A stretch of 19,892 nucleotides of DNA from CAYXGZ01 sp964464755 (GCA_964464755.1 CAYXGZ010000060.1:1-19892), one strand, 5' to 3'; counted from the first letter of the stretch, positions 1-7,613 are shown. Numbers and translations: made by a program. Notes: generated by a model from the sequence alone, not told the origin.

Positions 1-192
1 CCAGGTGACCGCGTACTGGTTGAGGTCGGCGCGGATCGCCCGGCAGGCGGCGTCCTTGAGCTCGCGCGGCGCCGGGAAGTCGGGGAAGCCCTGGGCGAGG
101 TTGATGGCGCCGTGGCGGGTGGCGAGCCGCGTCATCTCGCGGATGACGCTCTCGGTGAAGCGGGCGGCCTTGCGGGAGACGAAGGTCCGCAT
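1..192 (-). CDS. PLP-dependent aminotransferase class I/II, N-terminal 64 residues (cut by window edge)
   Basis: The minus strand reads open from an ATG at 192 to the window edge, giving 64 residues. Residues 30-42 (INLAQGFPDFPAP) and the end (NQYAVTW) match the N-terminal substrate-binding segment of fold-type I aminotransferases of the kynurenine/methionine/aspartate aminotransferase group, which move an amino group from an amino acid to a 2-oxo acid using pyridoxal phosphate. The catalytic lysine lies beyond the window, so substrate cannot be judged. The start codon shares one base with the dnaB stop (TGATG), so translation is probably coupled and this is the next gene of the glmU-dnaB operon. 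Confidence in the family is high; the exact enzyme is unknown. Confidence 0.85.
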   Translation of the reverse strand, partial: MRTFVSRKAARFTESVIREMTRLATRHGAINLAQGFPDFPAPRELKDAACRAIRADLNQYAVTW

Positions 193-1553
193 CAGGCCCC
201 GGGCCGCACCGCCAGGTTCTCGAAGCGCGTGTACTCCTTGATGAACGCGAGGGTCACCGTGTTCGTCGGGCCCGTGCGGTTCTTCGCCACGACGATGTCG
301 CAGGTGTTGCGGCGCGGCGAGTTGGGGTCGTAGTAGTCGTCGCGGTAGAGGAGCATGACGACGTCGGCGTCCTGCTCGATGGCGCCCGACTCCCGGAGGT
401 CGGAGAGGTTGGGCACCTTGGACTCGCGGCCCTCCGGCTGCCGGTTGAGCTGGGCGAGGCAGAGGACGGGGACGGCGAGCTCCTTGGCGAGCTGCTTGAG
501 CTGGCCGGAAATCAGGGCGACCTCGCGCTCGCGGCTGTCGGCCTTCGCGTGCATGATCTGCAGGTAGTCGACGACGACGAGGCCGAGGTCCGGGTTCTCC
601 GCCTTGAAGCGCCGGGCGCGGGCGCGGGCCTCGAGGACGGACAGGCCGGCGGAGTCGTCGACCCAGACGCGGCTGGAGGCGAGCTTGCCGGCGCCGAGGT
701 TGAGCTTCTGGTACTCCTCCTCGCTGAGCATGCCGGTGCGGAGCCGGTGGCTGTCGATGCGGCAGTGGGAGCAGAGCATCTGCTGGCCGATCTGCTGGGC
801 GGACATCTCGAGGCTGAAGAAGAGGACGGGCTTCTCGAGGTCCACGCCGACGTTCTCGGCCATCTTCATCGCGAGGCTCGTCTTCCCCATGGAGGGGCGG
901 GCCGCGACGATGTAGAGCTGGGACGGCTGGAGGCCGGAGAGCAGGTCGTCGAGCTCGTAGAACCCGGTCGACAGGCCGAGGAGGCGCTGCTTGCGGTCGT
1001 GGATGTCCTGGATCTGCAGGAAGGTGCGCTTGAGGATGGACTCCAGGCTCTCGATGCTCCGGGCGCCGCGCTTGGCGGCGATCTGGAAGATGACCTGCTG
1101 GGCCTTGTCGAGGAGCTTGGCCGGATCGTCGCCCTCCTCGTAGGCGGAGCGGACGATGCCCGTGGCGGCCGTGATGAGCTGCCGGCTGATGGCCTTCTCG
1201 CGGACGATGCCGGCGTACTCGAGGGCGTGGGCGGAGGTGGGGACCTGCTCGACGAGCGAGACGAGGTACTCGGCGCCGCCGGCCTCGTCGAGGGCGCCGC
1301 GGCGCTCCAGCTCGGCCTTGAGGACGACGAGGTCGCACTTCCGCTGGGTCATGAAGAGGTCGACGAGGGCGGAGTACGTGACCTGGTGGGAGCGCTTGTA
1401 GAAGGAGTCGGCCTCGACGAGCTCGAGGACCTCGCCGACGCAGCCGGCGTCGAGCATCATCGAGCCCAGGAGCGACATCTCCGCCTCCAGGCTGTGGGGC
1501 GGGACGCGCCCCAGGAGGACGTCCCCGGGCGAGATCGGGCTGTTCACGGCCAT
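192..1553 (-). CDS. dnaB: Replicative DNA helicase DnaB
   Basis: The product is 453 aa, normal for the hexameric 5'-3' helicase that unwinds DNA at the replication fork and recruits primase. The N-terminal helical domain spans about residues 15-115 and starts with the typical PPHSLEAEMSLLGSMM. The RecA-like domain spans about 185-445: Walker A ARPSMGKTS (218-226), catalytic Glu in FFSLEMS (E249), Walker B LVVVDYLQ (325-332), AQLNR (367-371) and the Lys/Arg finger motif KNRTG (424-428). No intein is present, although this gene is a common intein site. The ATG is preceded by a G-rich ribosome-binding stretch (GAGAGGGGTG). It lies 59 bp downstream of rplI, the longest gap in the operon, and that gap holds a strong hairpin. 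Confidence 0.98.
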   Translation of the reverse strand: MAVNSPISPGDVLLGRVPPHSLEAEMSLLGSMMLDAGCVGEVLELVEADSFYKRSHQVTYSALVDLFMTQRKCDLVVLKAELERRGALDEAGGAEYLVSLVEQVPTSAHALEYAGIVREKAISRQLITAATGIVRSAYEEGDDPAKLLDKAQQVIFQIAAKRGARSIESLESILKRTFLQIQDIHDRKQRLLGLSTGFYELDDLLSGLQPSQLYIVAARPSMGKTSLAMKMAENVGVDLEKPVLFFSLEMSAQQIGQQMLCSHCRIDSHRLRTGMLSEEEYQKLNLGAGKLASSRVWVDDSAGLSVLEARARARRFKAENPDLGLVVVDYLQIMHAKADSREREVALISGQLKQLAKELAVPVLCLAQLNRQPEGRESKVPNLSDLRESGAIEQDADVVMLLYRDDYYDPNSPRRNTCDIVVAKNRTGPTNTVTLAFIKEYTRFENLAVRPGA

Positions 1554-1567
1554 GCGTCACCCCTCTC

Positions 1568-1592
1568 CCGGGGCCCGGAATCCGGGCCCCGG
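1568..1592 (-). other. GC hairpin between rplI and dnaB
   Basis: Arms 1568-1578 and 1582-1592 are perfectly complementary (11 bp) around a 3-nt loop. On the transcribed strand no T-run follows, so it is not a standard intrinsic terminator. It sits just before the dnaB ribosome-binding site and could attenuate transcription, stabilise the upstream RNA after processing, or modulate dnaB translation. Its core also occurs at 7028-7045. Confidence 0.55.
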
Positions 1593-1612
1593 CGCAACAT
1601 CGGACGACCGAA

Positions 1613-2110
1613 CTACTTGGACTCGGGGGCCGCCGCGGGCTTCTCGGCCCCGGCGGGCGCGGGCGTCGTGGACACGACCTTGACCTTGAGCTTGGGCCGC
1701 ACCTCGCGGTGCAGGGCGACGACGACCACGTAGTCGCCGGTGCTCTTGATCGGCTCGGCGATCTCGATCGTCTTGGGCTCCACCTTGAGGCCCTTGTCCC
1801 GGAGGGACTCGGCGATCATCGTGGGCGTCACGGAGCCGTAGAGCGCGCCGGTCTCGTTCGTGTTGACCTCGATCGTGATGGAGGCCAGCTCGGTGACCTT
1901 GGCGGCGACCTCGCCGGCCTCGGAGATGAGCTTCGCATCCACCTTCGCCTGCCGCCGCTTCTCGATCTCCAGCTCCTTGTACATCGTGGGCGTGGGCTTG
2001 GAGGCCATGCGGCGCGGGAAGAGGTAGTTCCGGGCGTAGCCGGCGCGCACGTCGACGATCTCGCCGCGCTTGCCGAGCTTCTCGATGTCCAGCCAGAGCA
2101 GAATCTTCAT
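1613..2110 (-). CDS. rplI: Large-subunit ribosomal protein bL9
   Basis: The product is 165 aa. The start MKILLWLDIEKLGKRGEIV and the GYARNYLFPR motif (residues 24-33) are diagnostic for bL9, which binds 23S rRNA near the L1 stalk. The N-terminal rRNA-binding domain is followed by the long connecting helix (about 41-75) and a C-terminal domain ending near residue 147. The last 18 or so residues form an Ala/Pro-rich tail, longer than the usual protein of about 148 aa. AAGGAG lies at good spacing before the ATG. It sits between rpsR and dnaB, the order seen in many bacteria. Confidence 0.97.
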   Translation of the reverse strand: MKILLWLDIEKLGKRGEIVDVRAGYARNYLFPRRMASKPTPTMYKELEIEKRRQAKVDAKLISEAGEVAAKVTELASITIEVNTNETGALYGSVTPTMIAESLRDKGLKVEPKTIEIAEPIKSTGDYVVVVALHREVRPKLKVKVVSTTPAPAGAEKPAAAPESK

Positions 2111-2138
2111 CGGGATCTCCTTGCTTCCGTTCCCGGGC

Positions 2139-2426
2139 CTAGAGGGCGCCGGTGCCGACGTACGGGACGAGGGCGAGGTACCGGGCGCGCCGCAGCGCGC
2201 GCGTCGCCGAGCGCTGGTGGAACGCGCAGTTCCCCGAGCGCTTGCGGCCGTAGAGCTTGCCCTGTCCGGTGCACAGCTTGAAGAGGGTCATGATGTCCTT
2301 GTAGTCCACCACGGCGATCCGGTCGCGGCAGAACCGGCAGCGGTTGTCCTTGCGGAACTTCGTGTATTTCTTCCGCTTGTCGTCCGCGTCCGAATTCGCC
2401 TGGGACCGGCTGTCGGGCTTCACCAT
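2139..2426 (-). CDS. rpsR: Small-subunit ribosomal protein bS18, four-cysteine form
   Basis: The product is 95 aa. The core DYKDIMTLFKLCTGQGKLYGR-type sequence (41-61) and the C-terminal QRSATRALRRARYLALVPY (71-89) identify bS18, which pairs with bS6 on the 30S platform. Cys30, Cys33 (CRFC), Cys52 and Cys67 form the arrangement of the zinc-binding 'C+' type of S18. Organisms with this form sometimes carry a cysteine-free paralogue under Zur control; none is in this window. Its partner gene rpsF is two genes upstream in the same operon. An AAGGAG-type site precedes the ATG. Confidence 0.97.
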   Translation of the reverse strand: MVKPDSRSQANSDADDKRKKYTKFRKDNRCRFCRDRIAVVDYKDIMTLFKLCTGQGKLYGRKRSGNCAFHQRSATRALRRARYLALVPYVGTGAL

Positions 2427-2462
2427 GTCGCGTTCTCCTTGGTCCTGCTTCTCTATCTACGG

Positions 2463-2903
2463 TTAGAAAGGGACGTTCTCGTCGGGCGGGGCCAGGTCGG
2501 AGGCCTCCGGGCCGGGCTCGGGCGGCGCCTCGGCGCCCCGGGGCCCTCCCCCTCCGCCGCCGCCCCCGCCGCCCCCCGGCCCGCCCAGGAACTGGACGCG
2601 GTCGGCGGTGACGCGGATGCGGCTGCGCTTCTGGCCGTCCTGCTCCCAGCGGTCCTGGGTGAGGCGGCCCTCGACGAAGACCGGCCGGCCCTTCTTGAGG
2701 TACTCGGCGCAGATTTCCGCCTGGCGGGCCCAGGCGACGATGTCGAGGTAGGTCACCTCGTCCTTCTTCTCGCCCGTCTTGGAGGTGTAGCTCCGGTTGA
2801 TGGCGATGGAGAACTCGCAGACCGCGGCCCCGCCCGGCGTGTACCGGAGCTCGGGATCGCGGGTGAGGTTGCCCATCAACAGCACCCGGTTCAGGCTGGC
2901 CAT
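2463..2903 (-). CDS. ssb: Single-stranded DNA-binding protein, main copy
   Basis: The product is 146 aa. An OB fold spans about residues 1-107: it begins NRVLLMGNLTRDPELRYTP and carries the DNA-stacking tryptophans W58 and W86. A linker with a run of 11 glycines (about 110-120) follows. It ends DENVPF, matching the acidic, Phe-terminated tip through which SSB recruits replication and repair proteins. It protects single-stranded DNA at the fork and sits between the partner genes rpsF and rpsR, the classical arrangement. Its ATG directly abuts the rpsF stop (TAAATG). The glycine run is encoded by GGN-rich repetitive DNA. Confidence 0.97.
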   Translation of the reverse strand: MASLNRVLLMGNLTRDPELRYTPGGAAVCEFSIAINRSYTSKTGEKKDEVTYLDIVAWARQAEICAEYLKKGRPVFVEGRLTQDRWEQDGQKRSRIRVTADRVQFLGGPGGGGGGGGGGGPRGAEAPPEPGPEASDLAPPDENVPF

Positions 2904-3302
2904 TTACCGGCCCCCCCTCGGCCCGTCCATGTTCCGGGGCGGACCGCCGCCGAACTCGCGCTTGGGCGGGATCGGGCCGGCGATCTCGAAGTCGCGCGGG
3001 GGCTCCGACATCATCGGGCCCTCGTGCTGCACGACGAGGTGCCGCAGCACGATCTCCGAGAGGGTCAGGTCGGCCCGCAGCTTGACCACGGACTCCTCGG
3101 GGATCGAGAAGTAGCTCAGGACGTAGGTCCCGCGCGCCGCCTTCTTGACCGGGAACGCGAGCTTCCGCTCGCCCAGCTTGGCCGTCTGGATGACCGTCGC
3201 GCCGTTCTTCTTCGCGACGCGGTCGATCTCCTCGAGGACCTTGGGCCACTCCCGCGAGGCCGTGGTCGGCTCCACGAGGAACAAGCCTTCGTACACTCTC
3301 AC
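2904..3302 (-). CDS. rpsF: Small-subunit ribosomal protein bS6
   Basis: I choose the GTG at 3302 because GGAGG lies 6 nt upstream, inside the end of pth, and because MRVYEGLFLVEP is the usual N-terminus. A longer reading upstream adds unrelated residues. The product is 132 aa: a ferredoxin-like domain covers about residues 1-95, with GERKLAFPVKKAARGTYVL (47-65) typical of S6. A Gly/Pro/Arg-rich extension follows to the C-terminus. bS6 binds 16S rRNA together with bS18, encoded two genes downstream. Only two bases separate it from the pth stop, which implies translational coupling. Confidence 0.96.
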   Translation of the reverse strand: MRVYEGLFLVEPTTASREWPKVLEEIDRVAKKNGATVIQTAKLGERKLAFPVKKAARGTYVLSYFSIPEESVVKLRADLTLSEIVLRHLVVQHEGPMMSEPPRDFEIAGPIPPKREFGGGPPRNMDGPRGGR

Positions 3303-3304
3303 GC

Positions 3305-3889
3305 TCAGCCTCCTGCTTTTTCGTCCATCGTCCGGTTGAACCGGGTCATCGTCTTCTCGATGCCTTCCGCGGCCCACGCCGCGACCGCCGCGACCGCGAC
3401 CTTCACGGTCTCCTCGACGATCGGCACCTCGTCCTTCCCGAAACGGCCCAGCACGTAGTCCGGGTTCGCGGCCGCCCCGGGCCCCCCCACCCCCAGCCTC
3501 ATCCTCGCGTAGTCCCCGGTCCCCAGCGCCGCCTCCAGCGACTTCAGCCCGTTGTGGCCGCCGCTCGATCCGCGCGCCCGGATCCGGATGCTGCCGAGGG
3601 GCAGCGCGATGTCGTCCGTCACCACGAGGAACCCGTCGGGATCGAACTCGGTCCCGCGGGCCCGCAGCTCCGGCACCACGCGCCCCGTCGCGTTCACGTA
3701 CGTCCAGGCCTTCACCACCCGCACCGTCGCGCGCCCGAGCCGTCCGGACGCCGACCAGTACTCGAAGCCGTCCTTCCGGAACCGCGCCCCCAGCTCCTCG
3801 GCCAGCGCGTCGGCCACCCGCCAGCCGATGTTGTGGCGCGTCGCCGCGTACTTCTCGTCGGGGTTGCCGATCCCCAGGACGGTCTTCAT
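3305..3889 (-). CDS. pth: Peptidyl-tRNA hydrolase
   Basis: The product is 194 aa, normal length. The enzyme cleaves peptidyl-tRNAs that fall off stalled ribosomes and so recycles tRNA. Catalytic and binding residues are in place: His19 in TRHNIGW, Asn66 in TYVNATG, Asp93 in TDDIALPLGSIRIR and Asn113 in GGHNGLKS. I choose the ATG at 3889 because the protein then begins MKTVLGIGNPDEKYAATRHN, the standard N-terminus; the open frame continues far upstream through rplY in another frame. It lies 11 bp after rplY and 2 bp before rpsF. The ribosome-binding site is weak, so coupling to rplY is likely. Confidence 0.97.
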   Translation of the reverse strand: MKTVLGIGNPDEKYAATRHNIGWRVADALAEELGARFRKDGFEYWSASGRLGRATVRVVKAWTYVNATGRVVPELRARGTEFDPDGFLVVTDDIALPLGSIRIRARGSSGGHNGLKSLEAALGTGDYARMRLGVGGPGAAANPDYVLGRFGKDEVPIVEETVKVAVAAVAAWAAEGIEKTMTRFNRTMDEKAGG

Positions 3890-3900
3890 GGCCCAGGCGG

Positions 3901-4602
3901 CTACTTCTTCTCCTCCTTCTTGGCGGGCTCCTTCTTCTCGCCGCCCTTCTCCGCCTTCTCGCCCTCGGCGCCCTCGGCGGCCGCCTTCTCCTTCTTGATG
4001 ACCTCGGGCTCCGCCGGGCCGGGGGTGACCGCCGCCGGCGCGATCTCCTCGAGCTTGTGCTCGGTGACCGCCGCCACGACGACCTCCGGGTCCTGGAGGA
4101 GCTTCACGCCCTCCGGGGCCTTGATGTCCTTGATCTGCAGGTGCTGGTCCTTCTTCAGGGCCGTCACGTCCACCTCGATCAGGTCCGGAATCGCGGTCGG
4201 CAGGCACTGGATCTTCAGCACCTTGACGTACTGGTCCAGCACGCCGCCCTCCTCGACCACGCCCGCGGGCTTGCCCTTGAGGACCAGGGAGACCTCGAGG
4301 GTCAGCACCTCGTCCATCGCGATGCGCGCGAAGTCGACGTGGTAGACCTTGTCCCCGAAGTGGTCGTACTGGACCTCCTTCACGAAGACGCGGTCCTTCC
4401 CGCCGGGGTGCGCCAGGTCGACGATGCGCGCGCCCTTCTTCAGGAGCTTCTCCAGGTCCTTCACCGGCACCAGCAGGTTCACCGGCGCCTCGGACTTGCG
4501 GAGCATCACGGCGGGCACGAGGCCCCCGTCCCGGAACTTCCGGGCGCGGCGGGTGCCCAGGTCCTTGCGGCCCTCCGCCTTCAGGCTGAACGTTTCGGCC
4601 AT
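3901..4602 (-). CDS. rplY: Large-subunit ribosomal protein bL25, Ctc/TL5 long form
   Basis: The product is 233 aa. Residues 1-95 are the bL25 5S-rRNA-binding domain (starts AETFSLKAEGRKDLGTR; VQYDHFGDKVYHVDF at 78-92), and about 96-185 are the TL5-type C-terminal beta domain. Residues about 190-233 form a low-complexity Lys/Glu/Ala tail, longer than the short E. coli protein but common in Ctc-type proteins. It binds 5S rRNA on the large subunit. The gap to prs is 22 bp and a GGAAGGGG site precedes the ATG. The prs-ctc-pth order is widely conserved. Confidence 0.96.
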   Translation of the reverse strand: MAETFSLKAEGRKDLGTRRARKFRDGGLVPAVMLRKSEAPVNLLVPVKDLEKLLKKGARIVDLAHPGGKDRVFVKEVQYDHFGDKVYHVDFARIAMDEVLTLEVSLVLKGKPAGVVEEGGVLDQYVKVLKIQCLPTAIPDLIEVDVTALKKDQHLQIKDIKAPEGVKLLQDPEVVVAAVTEHKLEEIAPAAVTPGPAEPEVIKKEKAAAEGAEGEKAEKGGEKKEPAKKEEKK

Positions 4603-4624
4603 GTCGGTCCCCTTCCTATGTGGA

Positions 4625-5560
4625 CTACACGAAGAGCGAACTCACGGACTCGGCCTGGTGGATGCGCCGGATCGCCTCGCCGAGCAGGTCGGCGATCGAG
4701 AGCACCCGCAGGTTCCCCGGGTCCTTCCCGTCCATCGGGATGGTGTCGGTCACGACGACTTCCTTGATGTCGGCCTTGCGGACCTTCTCGACGGCCTGGC
4801 CGGAGAAGACCGGGTGCGTCGCGCAGAGGTAGACGTCCTTCGCCCCGTGCGCCCGGCAGGTCCGCGCCGCCTCGGTGATCGAGGTCCCCGTGGAGATCAT
4901 GTCGTCCACGAGCACCACGTTGCGGTCCTTCACCTCGCCGATGACGTGCATGATCTCCGTCTCGGTCGGCCCGCTGCGGCGCTTGTCGCAGATCGCCAGG
5001 CCCGCGGACAGCCGCTTCGCGTAGGCCCGCGCCATCTTGATGCCGCCGACGTCCGGGCTGACGACCACCAGGTCTGGGATCTGCATCGACCGGAAGTGGT
5101 TGATCATCACCGGCGCCGCGTAGAGGTGGTCCATCGGGATGTCGAAGAAGCCCTGGATCTGCGCCGCGTGCAGGTCGACGGACAGCGCCCGGTGCGCGCC
5201 CGCCGCCGTGATCAGGTTCGCCACGAGCTTGGCCGTGATGGGCACCCGGCCCTCGGCCTTGCGGTCCTGCCGCGCGTAGCCGAAGTACGGCAGCACGGCC
5301 GTGATCCGGTCCGCGCTGGAGCGGCGCAGGCAGTCGATCAGGATCAGCAGCTCCATCAGGTTCTCGTTCACCGGCGGGCAGGTCGGCTGCACGATGAAGA
5401 CGTCCGAGCCGCGCACGTCCTGGTGCAGCCGGATGTCGATCTCGCCGTCCGGGAACCGCTTCATCTCGAGGTTGCCCGGGACCACCCCGAGGTAGTCGCA
5501 GACCTTCTTCGCGAGCACGCGGTTCGCGCCGCCCGAGAACACCACGAGCCGGTTCTTCAC
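4625..5560 (-). CDS. prs: Ribose-phosphate pyrophosphokinase
   Basis: The product is 311 aa, typical length. It makes PRPP from ribose 5-phosphate and ATP for nucleotide, histidine, tryptophan and NAD synthesis. Visible motifs are the ATP-site FPDGE (36-40) and PYFGYARQDRK (91-101), the metal-binding SVDLH (127-131), SPDVGG (168-173) and the PRPP loop VVLVDDMISTGTS (215-227). The GTG at 5560 overlaps the glmU stop by four bases (GTGA) and a GGGGGAAGG stretch precedes it. The open frame continues far upstream but that is a shadow of glmU. Coupling to glmU links nucleotide and envelope-sugar supply. Confidence 0.97.
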   Translation of the reverse strand: MKNRLVVFSGGANRVLAKKVCDYLGVVPGNLEMKRFPDGEIDIRLHQDVRGSDVFIVQPTCPPVNENLMELLILIDCLRRSSADRITAVLPYFGYARQDRKAEGRVPITAKLVANLITAAGAHRALSVDLHAAQIQGFFDIPMDHLYAAPVMINHFRSMQIPDLVVVSPDVGGIKMARAYAKRLSAGLAICDKRRSGPTETEIMHVIGEVKDRNVVLVDDMISTGTSITEAARTCRAHGAKDVYLCATHPVFSGQAVEKVRKADIKEVVVTDTIPMDGKDPGNLRVLSIADLLGEAIRRIHQAESVSSLFV

Positions 5561-6858
5561 GCCTTCCCCCCCGCCTTGGCCCGCTTCCCCGCGGGCGCCG
5601 GCTTCGACCCCAGGACCCTCGCCGGCACGCCGACCGCCACGCCCCCCGCGGGGACGTCCTGGCCCGCCAGCACCACCGCCCCGGCGCCCGTCACCGCGCC
5701 CTTCCCCAGCTTCACCGGCGCCACGAGCACCGTGTTCGAGCCCGTCCGCGCGCCGTCGCCGATCTCCGTGGGGTGCTTCGAGCGGCCGTCGTAGTTCGCC
5801 GTGATCGTCCCCGCCCCGATGTTCACCTTCTCCCCGAGCGTCGCGTCGCCCAGGTACGCCAGGTGCTTCGCCTTCGAGCCGCGGCCGAGCCGCGACTTCT
5901 TCACCTCGACGAAGTTCCCCACCTCCGCGCCGTCCTCCAGCACCGTGCCGGTCCGCAGCCGCGCGAAGGGCCCGACGTCGCAGCCCGACCCGATGCGCAC
6001 CCCGTGCTCGATCACGCTGTAGGGGCGCACCACCGTGTCCGGCCCGATCTCCACGTCGTCCTCGATGAACGTCGTCGACGGATCCACGATCGTCACCCCG
6101 CCGTCGAGGTGCCGCTCGAGGACCCGCCAGCGCAGGAAGTTGCTCGCCGCGACGAGGTCCCGCCGCGTGTTGATCCCGTAGACCTCGGACTGCTCGGCCG
6201 CCTTCTGCGCCGTGACCGTCCCGCCCTGGGCCAGGATCGCCGCCAGCGCGTCCGTCAGGTAGAGCTCGCCCTTCACGGGGCTCGGCTTGACCTTCGCCAG
6301 GGCCTTCCACAGCGCGGGCGCGTGGAAGACGTAGATCCCGGAGTTCACCTCCTGGATCCCCTTCTCCTTGTCCGAGGCCTCCGCCTCCTCCACGATCTTC
6401 AGGAAGTTCCCCGCGGCGTCCCGCACGACGCGGCCGTAGCCCCGGGGGTCGTCGATGCAGCTCGTGAGCACCGTGCAGGCCGAGCGGCTGCGCCGCCGCT
6501 CCACGATCATCGCGGAGATCGTCGCCGGGGACACCAGGGGCGCGTCCCCCGCCAGGACCAGGAGGTCGCCCTCGAAGCCGTCCAGCGCCTTGCGCGCGCA
6601 GAGCACGGCGTGGCCCGTCCCCTTCTGCTCGTCCTGCCGGACGAAGACCGCGTCCTCCCCGACCACCTTCCGGACCGCCTCCTCCTGGTGCCCGACCACG
6701 ACCAGGACGTCCTTCACGCCGCCCGCGCGGACGGCCTGCAGGACGTGCCGGACGAGGGGCCTCCCCAGGAGCTCGTGGAGCACCTTGGCCTTCCCGGACT
6801 TCATGCGGACGCCCTGCCCCGCGGCGAGGACGATCGCCTTGACGTTGTCGATCGACAC
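5557..6858 (-). CDS. glmU: Bifunctional GlmU: GlcN-1-P acetyltransferase / GlcNAc-1-P uridyltransferase
   Basis: The product is 433 aa, slightly short for the family (about 450-460). The N-terminal uridyltransferase domain (1-230) shows LAAGQGVRM (11-19), K25, QKGTGHAV (78-85) and LAGDAPL (102-108). The C-terminal left-handed beta-helix (about 255-415) carries KHLAYLGDATLG (331-342) and NIGAGTITANYDG (346-358), the acetyl-transfer region that separates GlmU from single-function nucleotidyltransferases. It makes UDP-GlcNAc for peptidoglycan and lipopolysaccharide. The start is GTG at 6858 with GGAG 5 nt upstream. A Lys/Ala-rich tail ends the protein. It is the first gene after the operon promoter. 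Confidence 0.96.
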   Translation of the reverse strand: MSIDNVKAIVLAAGQGVRMKSGKAKVLHELLGRPLVRHVLQAVRAGGVKDVLVVVGHQEEAVRKVVGEDAVFVRQDEQKGTGHAVLCARKALDGFEGDLLVLAGDAPLVSPATISAMIVERRRSRSACTVLTSCIDDPRGYGRVVRDAAGNFLKIVEEAEASDKEKGIQEVNSGIYVFHAPALWKALAKVKPSPVKGELYLTDALAAILAQGGTVTAQKAAEQSEVYGINTRRDLVAASNFLRWRVLERHLDGGVTIVDPSTTFIEDDVEIGPDTVVRPYSVIEHGVRIGSGCDVGPFARLRTGTVLEDGAEVGNFVEVKKSRLGRGSKAKHLAYLGDATLGEKVNIGAGTITANYDGRSKHPTEIGDGARTGSNTVLVAPVKLGKGAVTGAGAVVLAGQDVPAGGVAVGVPARVLGSKPAPAGKRAKAGGKA

Positions 6859-6983
6859 GATGTCTCCAGACGGACCTAGACCTAGAGGTGCGTAGCCAGC
6901 GGCGCCCGCGACCTGGTCCTCCCGCTACCACACGTTCGGACCCGCCCCTCGGGCAGGAAACTCCCCCACCGGATGAGGGAGGG
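6859..6983 (-). other. 5' leader of the glmU operon
   Basis: About 125 nt separate the predicted transcription start (near 6983) from the glmU GTG. I see no open reading frame with a ribosome-binding site, no tRNA and no riboswitch class that I recognise. A short direct repeat (CTAGGTCTAGGTC on the transcribed strand, near 6872-6884) lies just before the GGAG site. The length is more than a minimal leader needs, so a regulatory RNA structure is possible but unproven. Confidence 0.4.
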
Positions 6984-6989
6984 ACGGGA

Positions 6990-7018
6990 ATGATAGGAAG
7001 GCCCGCCTCCGGGGTCAA
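6990..7018 (-). promoter_or_regulatory. Sigma70-type promoter of the glmU-dnaB operon
   Basis: On the minus strand the -35 is TTGACC (7018-7013) and the -10 is TATCAT (6995-6990), with an exact 17-bp spacer. Each hexamer matches consensus at five of six bases. In a region this GC-rich such a match is unlikely by chance, and it faces the first gene of the operon. Confidence 0.75.
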
Positions 7019-7205
7019 GCATGAAGCGCCCGGATTCCGGGCCCCCCGGGCCGGTCGCCGGACGGGCGGGGGACGCGGCCCCGGGCCTCTGCTGACGCGG
7101 GGTGCGCGCCCTCCCGCCCGGGAGCCGGCGGGGCCGCCGACCCGGGTCGGGTTCCTCCCCCCGGTCGACAGTCCCGCCGGCACCCGTTCCGTCCGGCGCC
7201 TCCGT
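7019..7205 (-). other. Gap between ssb2 stop and the glmU promoter, hairpin-rich
   Basis: No gene is seen here. The segment is extremely GC-rich and holds several inverted repeats: a 14-nt perfect palindrome CCGACCCGGGTCGG (7137-7150), CTCCC/GGGAG (7111-7124) and GCCCGG/CCGGGC (7028-7042). None is followed by a T-run on the minus strand, so transcription of ssb2 may end here by structure or Rho rather than at a standard intrinsic terminator. Confidence 0.45.
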
Positions 7206-7613
7206 CTACCCGGCCGCGGCCGCCTCCTCGGGCTCCGCCCCCTCCGCCTCCACCGGCTCCGCCGGGCCGCCGCCCGACTCCCGGCTCCCGAGGAACTGCA
7301 CCCGGTCCGCCACCAGCTCCAGCTTCGACCGGGCCTGGCCGTCCTTGCCCGTCCAGCGCGACTGGCGCAGCGAGCCCACCACCATCACCGCGCGCCCCTT
7401 CTTCAGGAACTGCGCGCAGAGCTCCGCCAGCCGCCGCCACACGCTGATCTCCACGAAGCTCACCGTCTTCTTCACCGTCGCGTCGTCCTGCTTCTGCTCC
7501 CGGTTCACCGCCACCGACATCCGCACGTACGGGATGCCGCCGGAGGCCGTGTACTTGAGCTCCGGATCCCGCGTCAGCCGCCCCACCACGATCGCCAGGC
7601 TGTAGTCGTTCAT
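7206..7613 (-). CDS. Second single-stranded DNA-binding protein, lacking the canonical C-terminal tip
   Basis: The product is 135 aa. The OB fold (about 1-109) begins LAIVVGRLTRDPELKYT, carries W59 and W87 at positions equivalent to those of the main SSB (2463-2903), and ends VADRVQFLG, identical over most of this stretch. After it comes a short acidic, Ala-rich tail ending EEAAAAG. The usual DDDIPF-like tip is missing, so it probably cannot recruit the standard SSB partners. It may act in recombination, repair, phase-specific replication or as a heteromer with the main SSB. The ATG at 7613 has AAGGAGG at good spacing. It precedes the glmU promoter and is probably transcribed separately. Confidence 0.92.
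   Translation of the reverse strand: MNDYSLAIVVGRLTRDPELKYTASGGIPYVRMSVAVNREQKQDDATVKKTVSFVEISVWRRLAELCAQFLKKGRAVMVVGSLRQSRWTGKDGQARSKLELVADRVQFLGSRESGGGPAEPVEAEGAEPEEAAAAG

Noticed and set aside
549..1733. Long open frame on the plus strand opposite dnaB (394 codons), and similar ones at 4349-5794 and 12697-14100
   Set aside because: They are antisense to well-identified genes, are made of Asp/Glu/Arg/Val/Leu-rich repeats typical of shadow frames in GC-rich DNA, and show no recognisable domain.
2525..2590. GGC/GCC-rich repeat tract as a possible satellite or slippage switch
   Set aside because: It encodes the glycine/proline linker of SSB, a region normally low in complexity, and the frame is intact.
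6859..7018. Possible tRNA near the GGTCCGAAC-like sequence upstream of glmU
   Set aside because: The flanking bases do not form a T-stem, and no acceptor or anticodon arms can be drawn.
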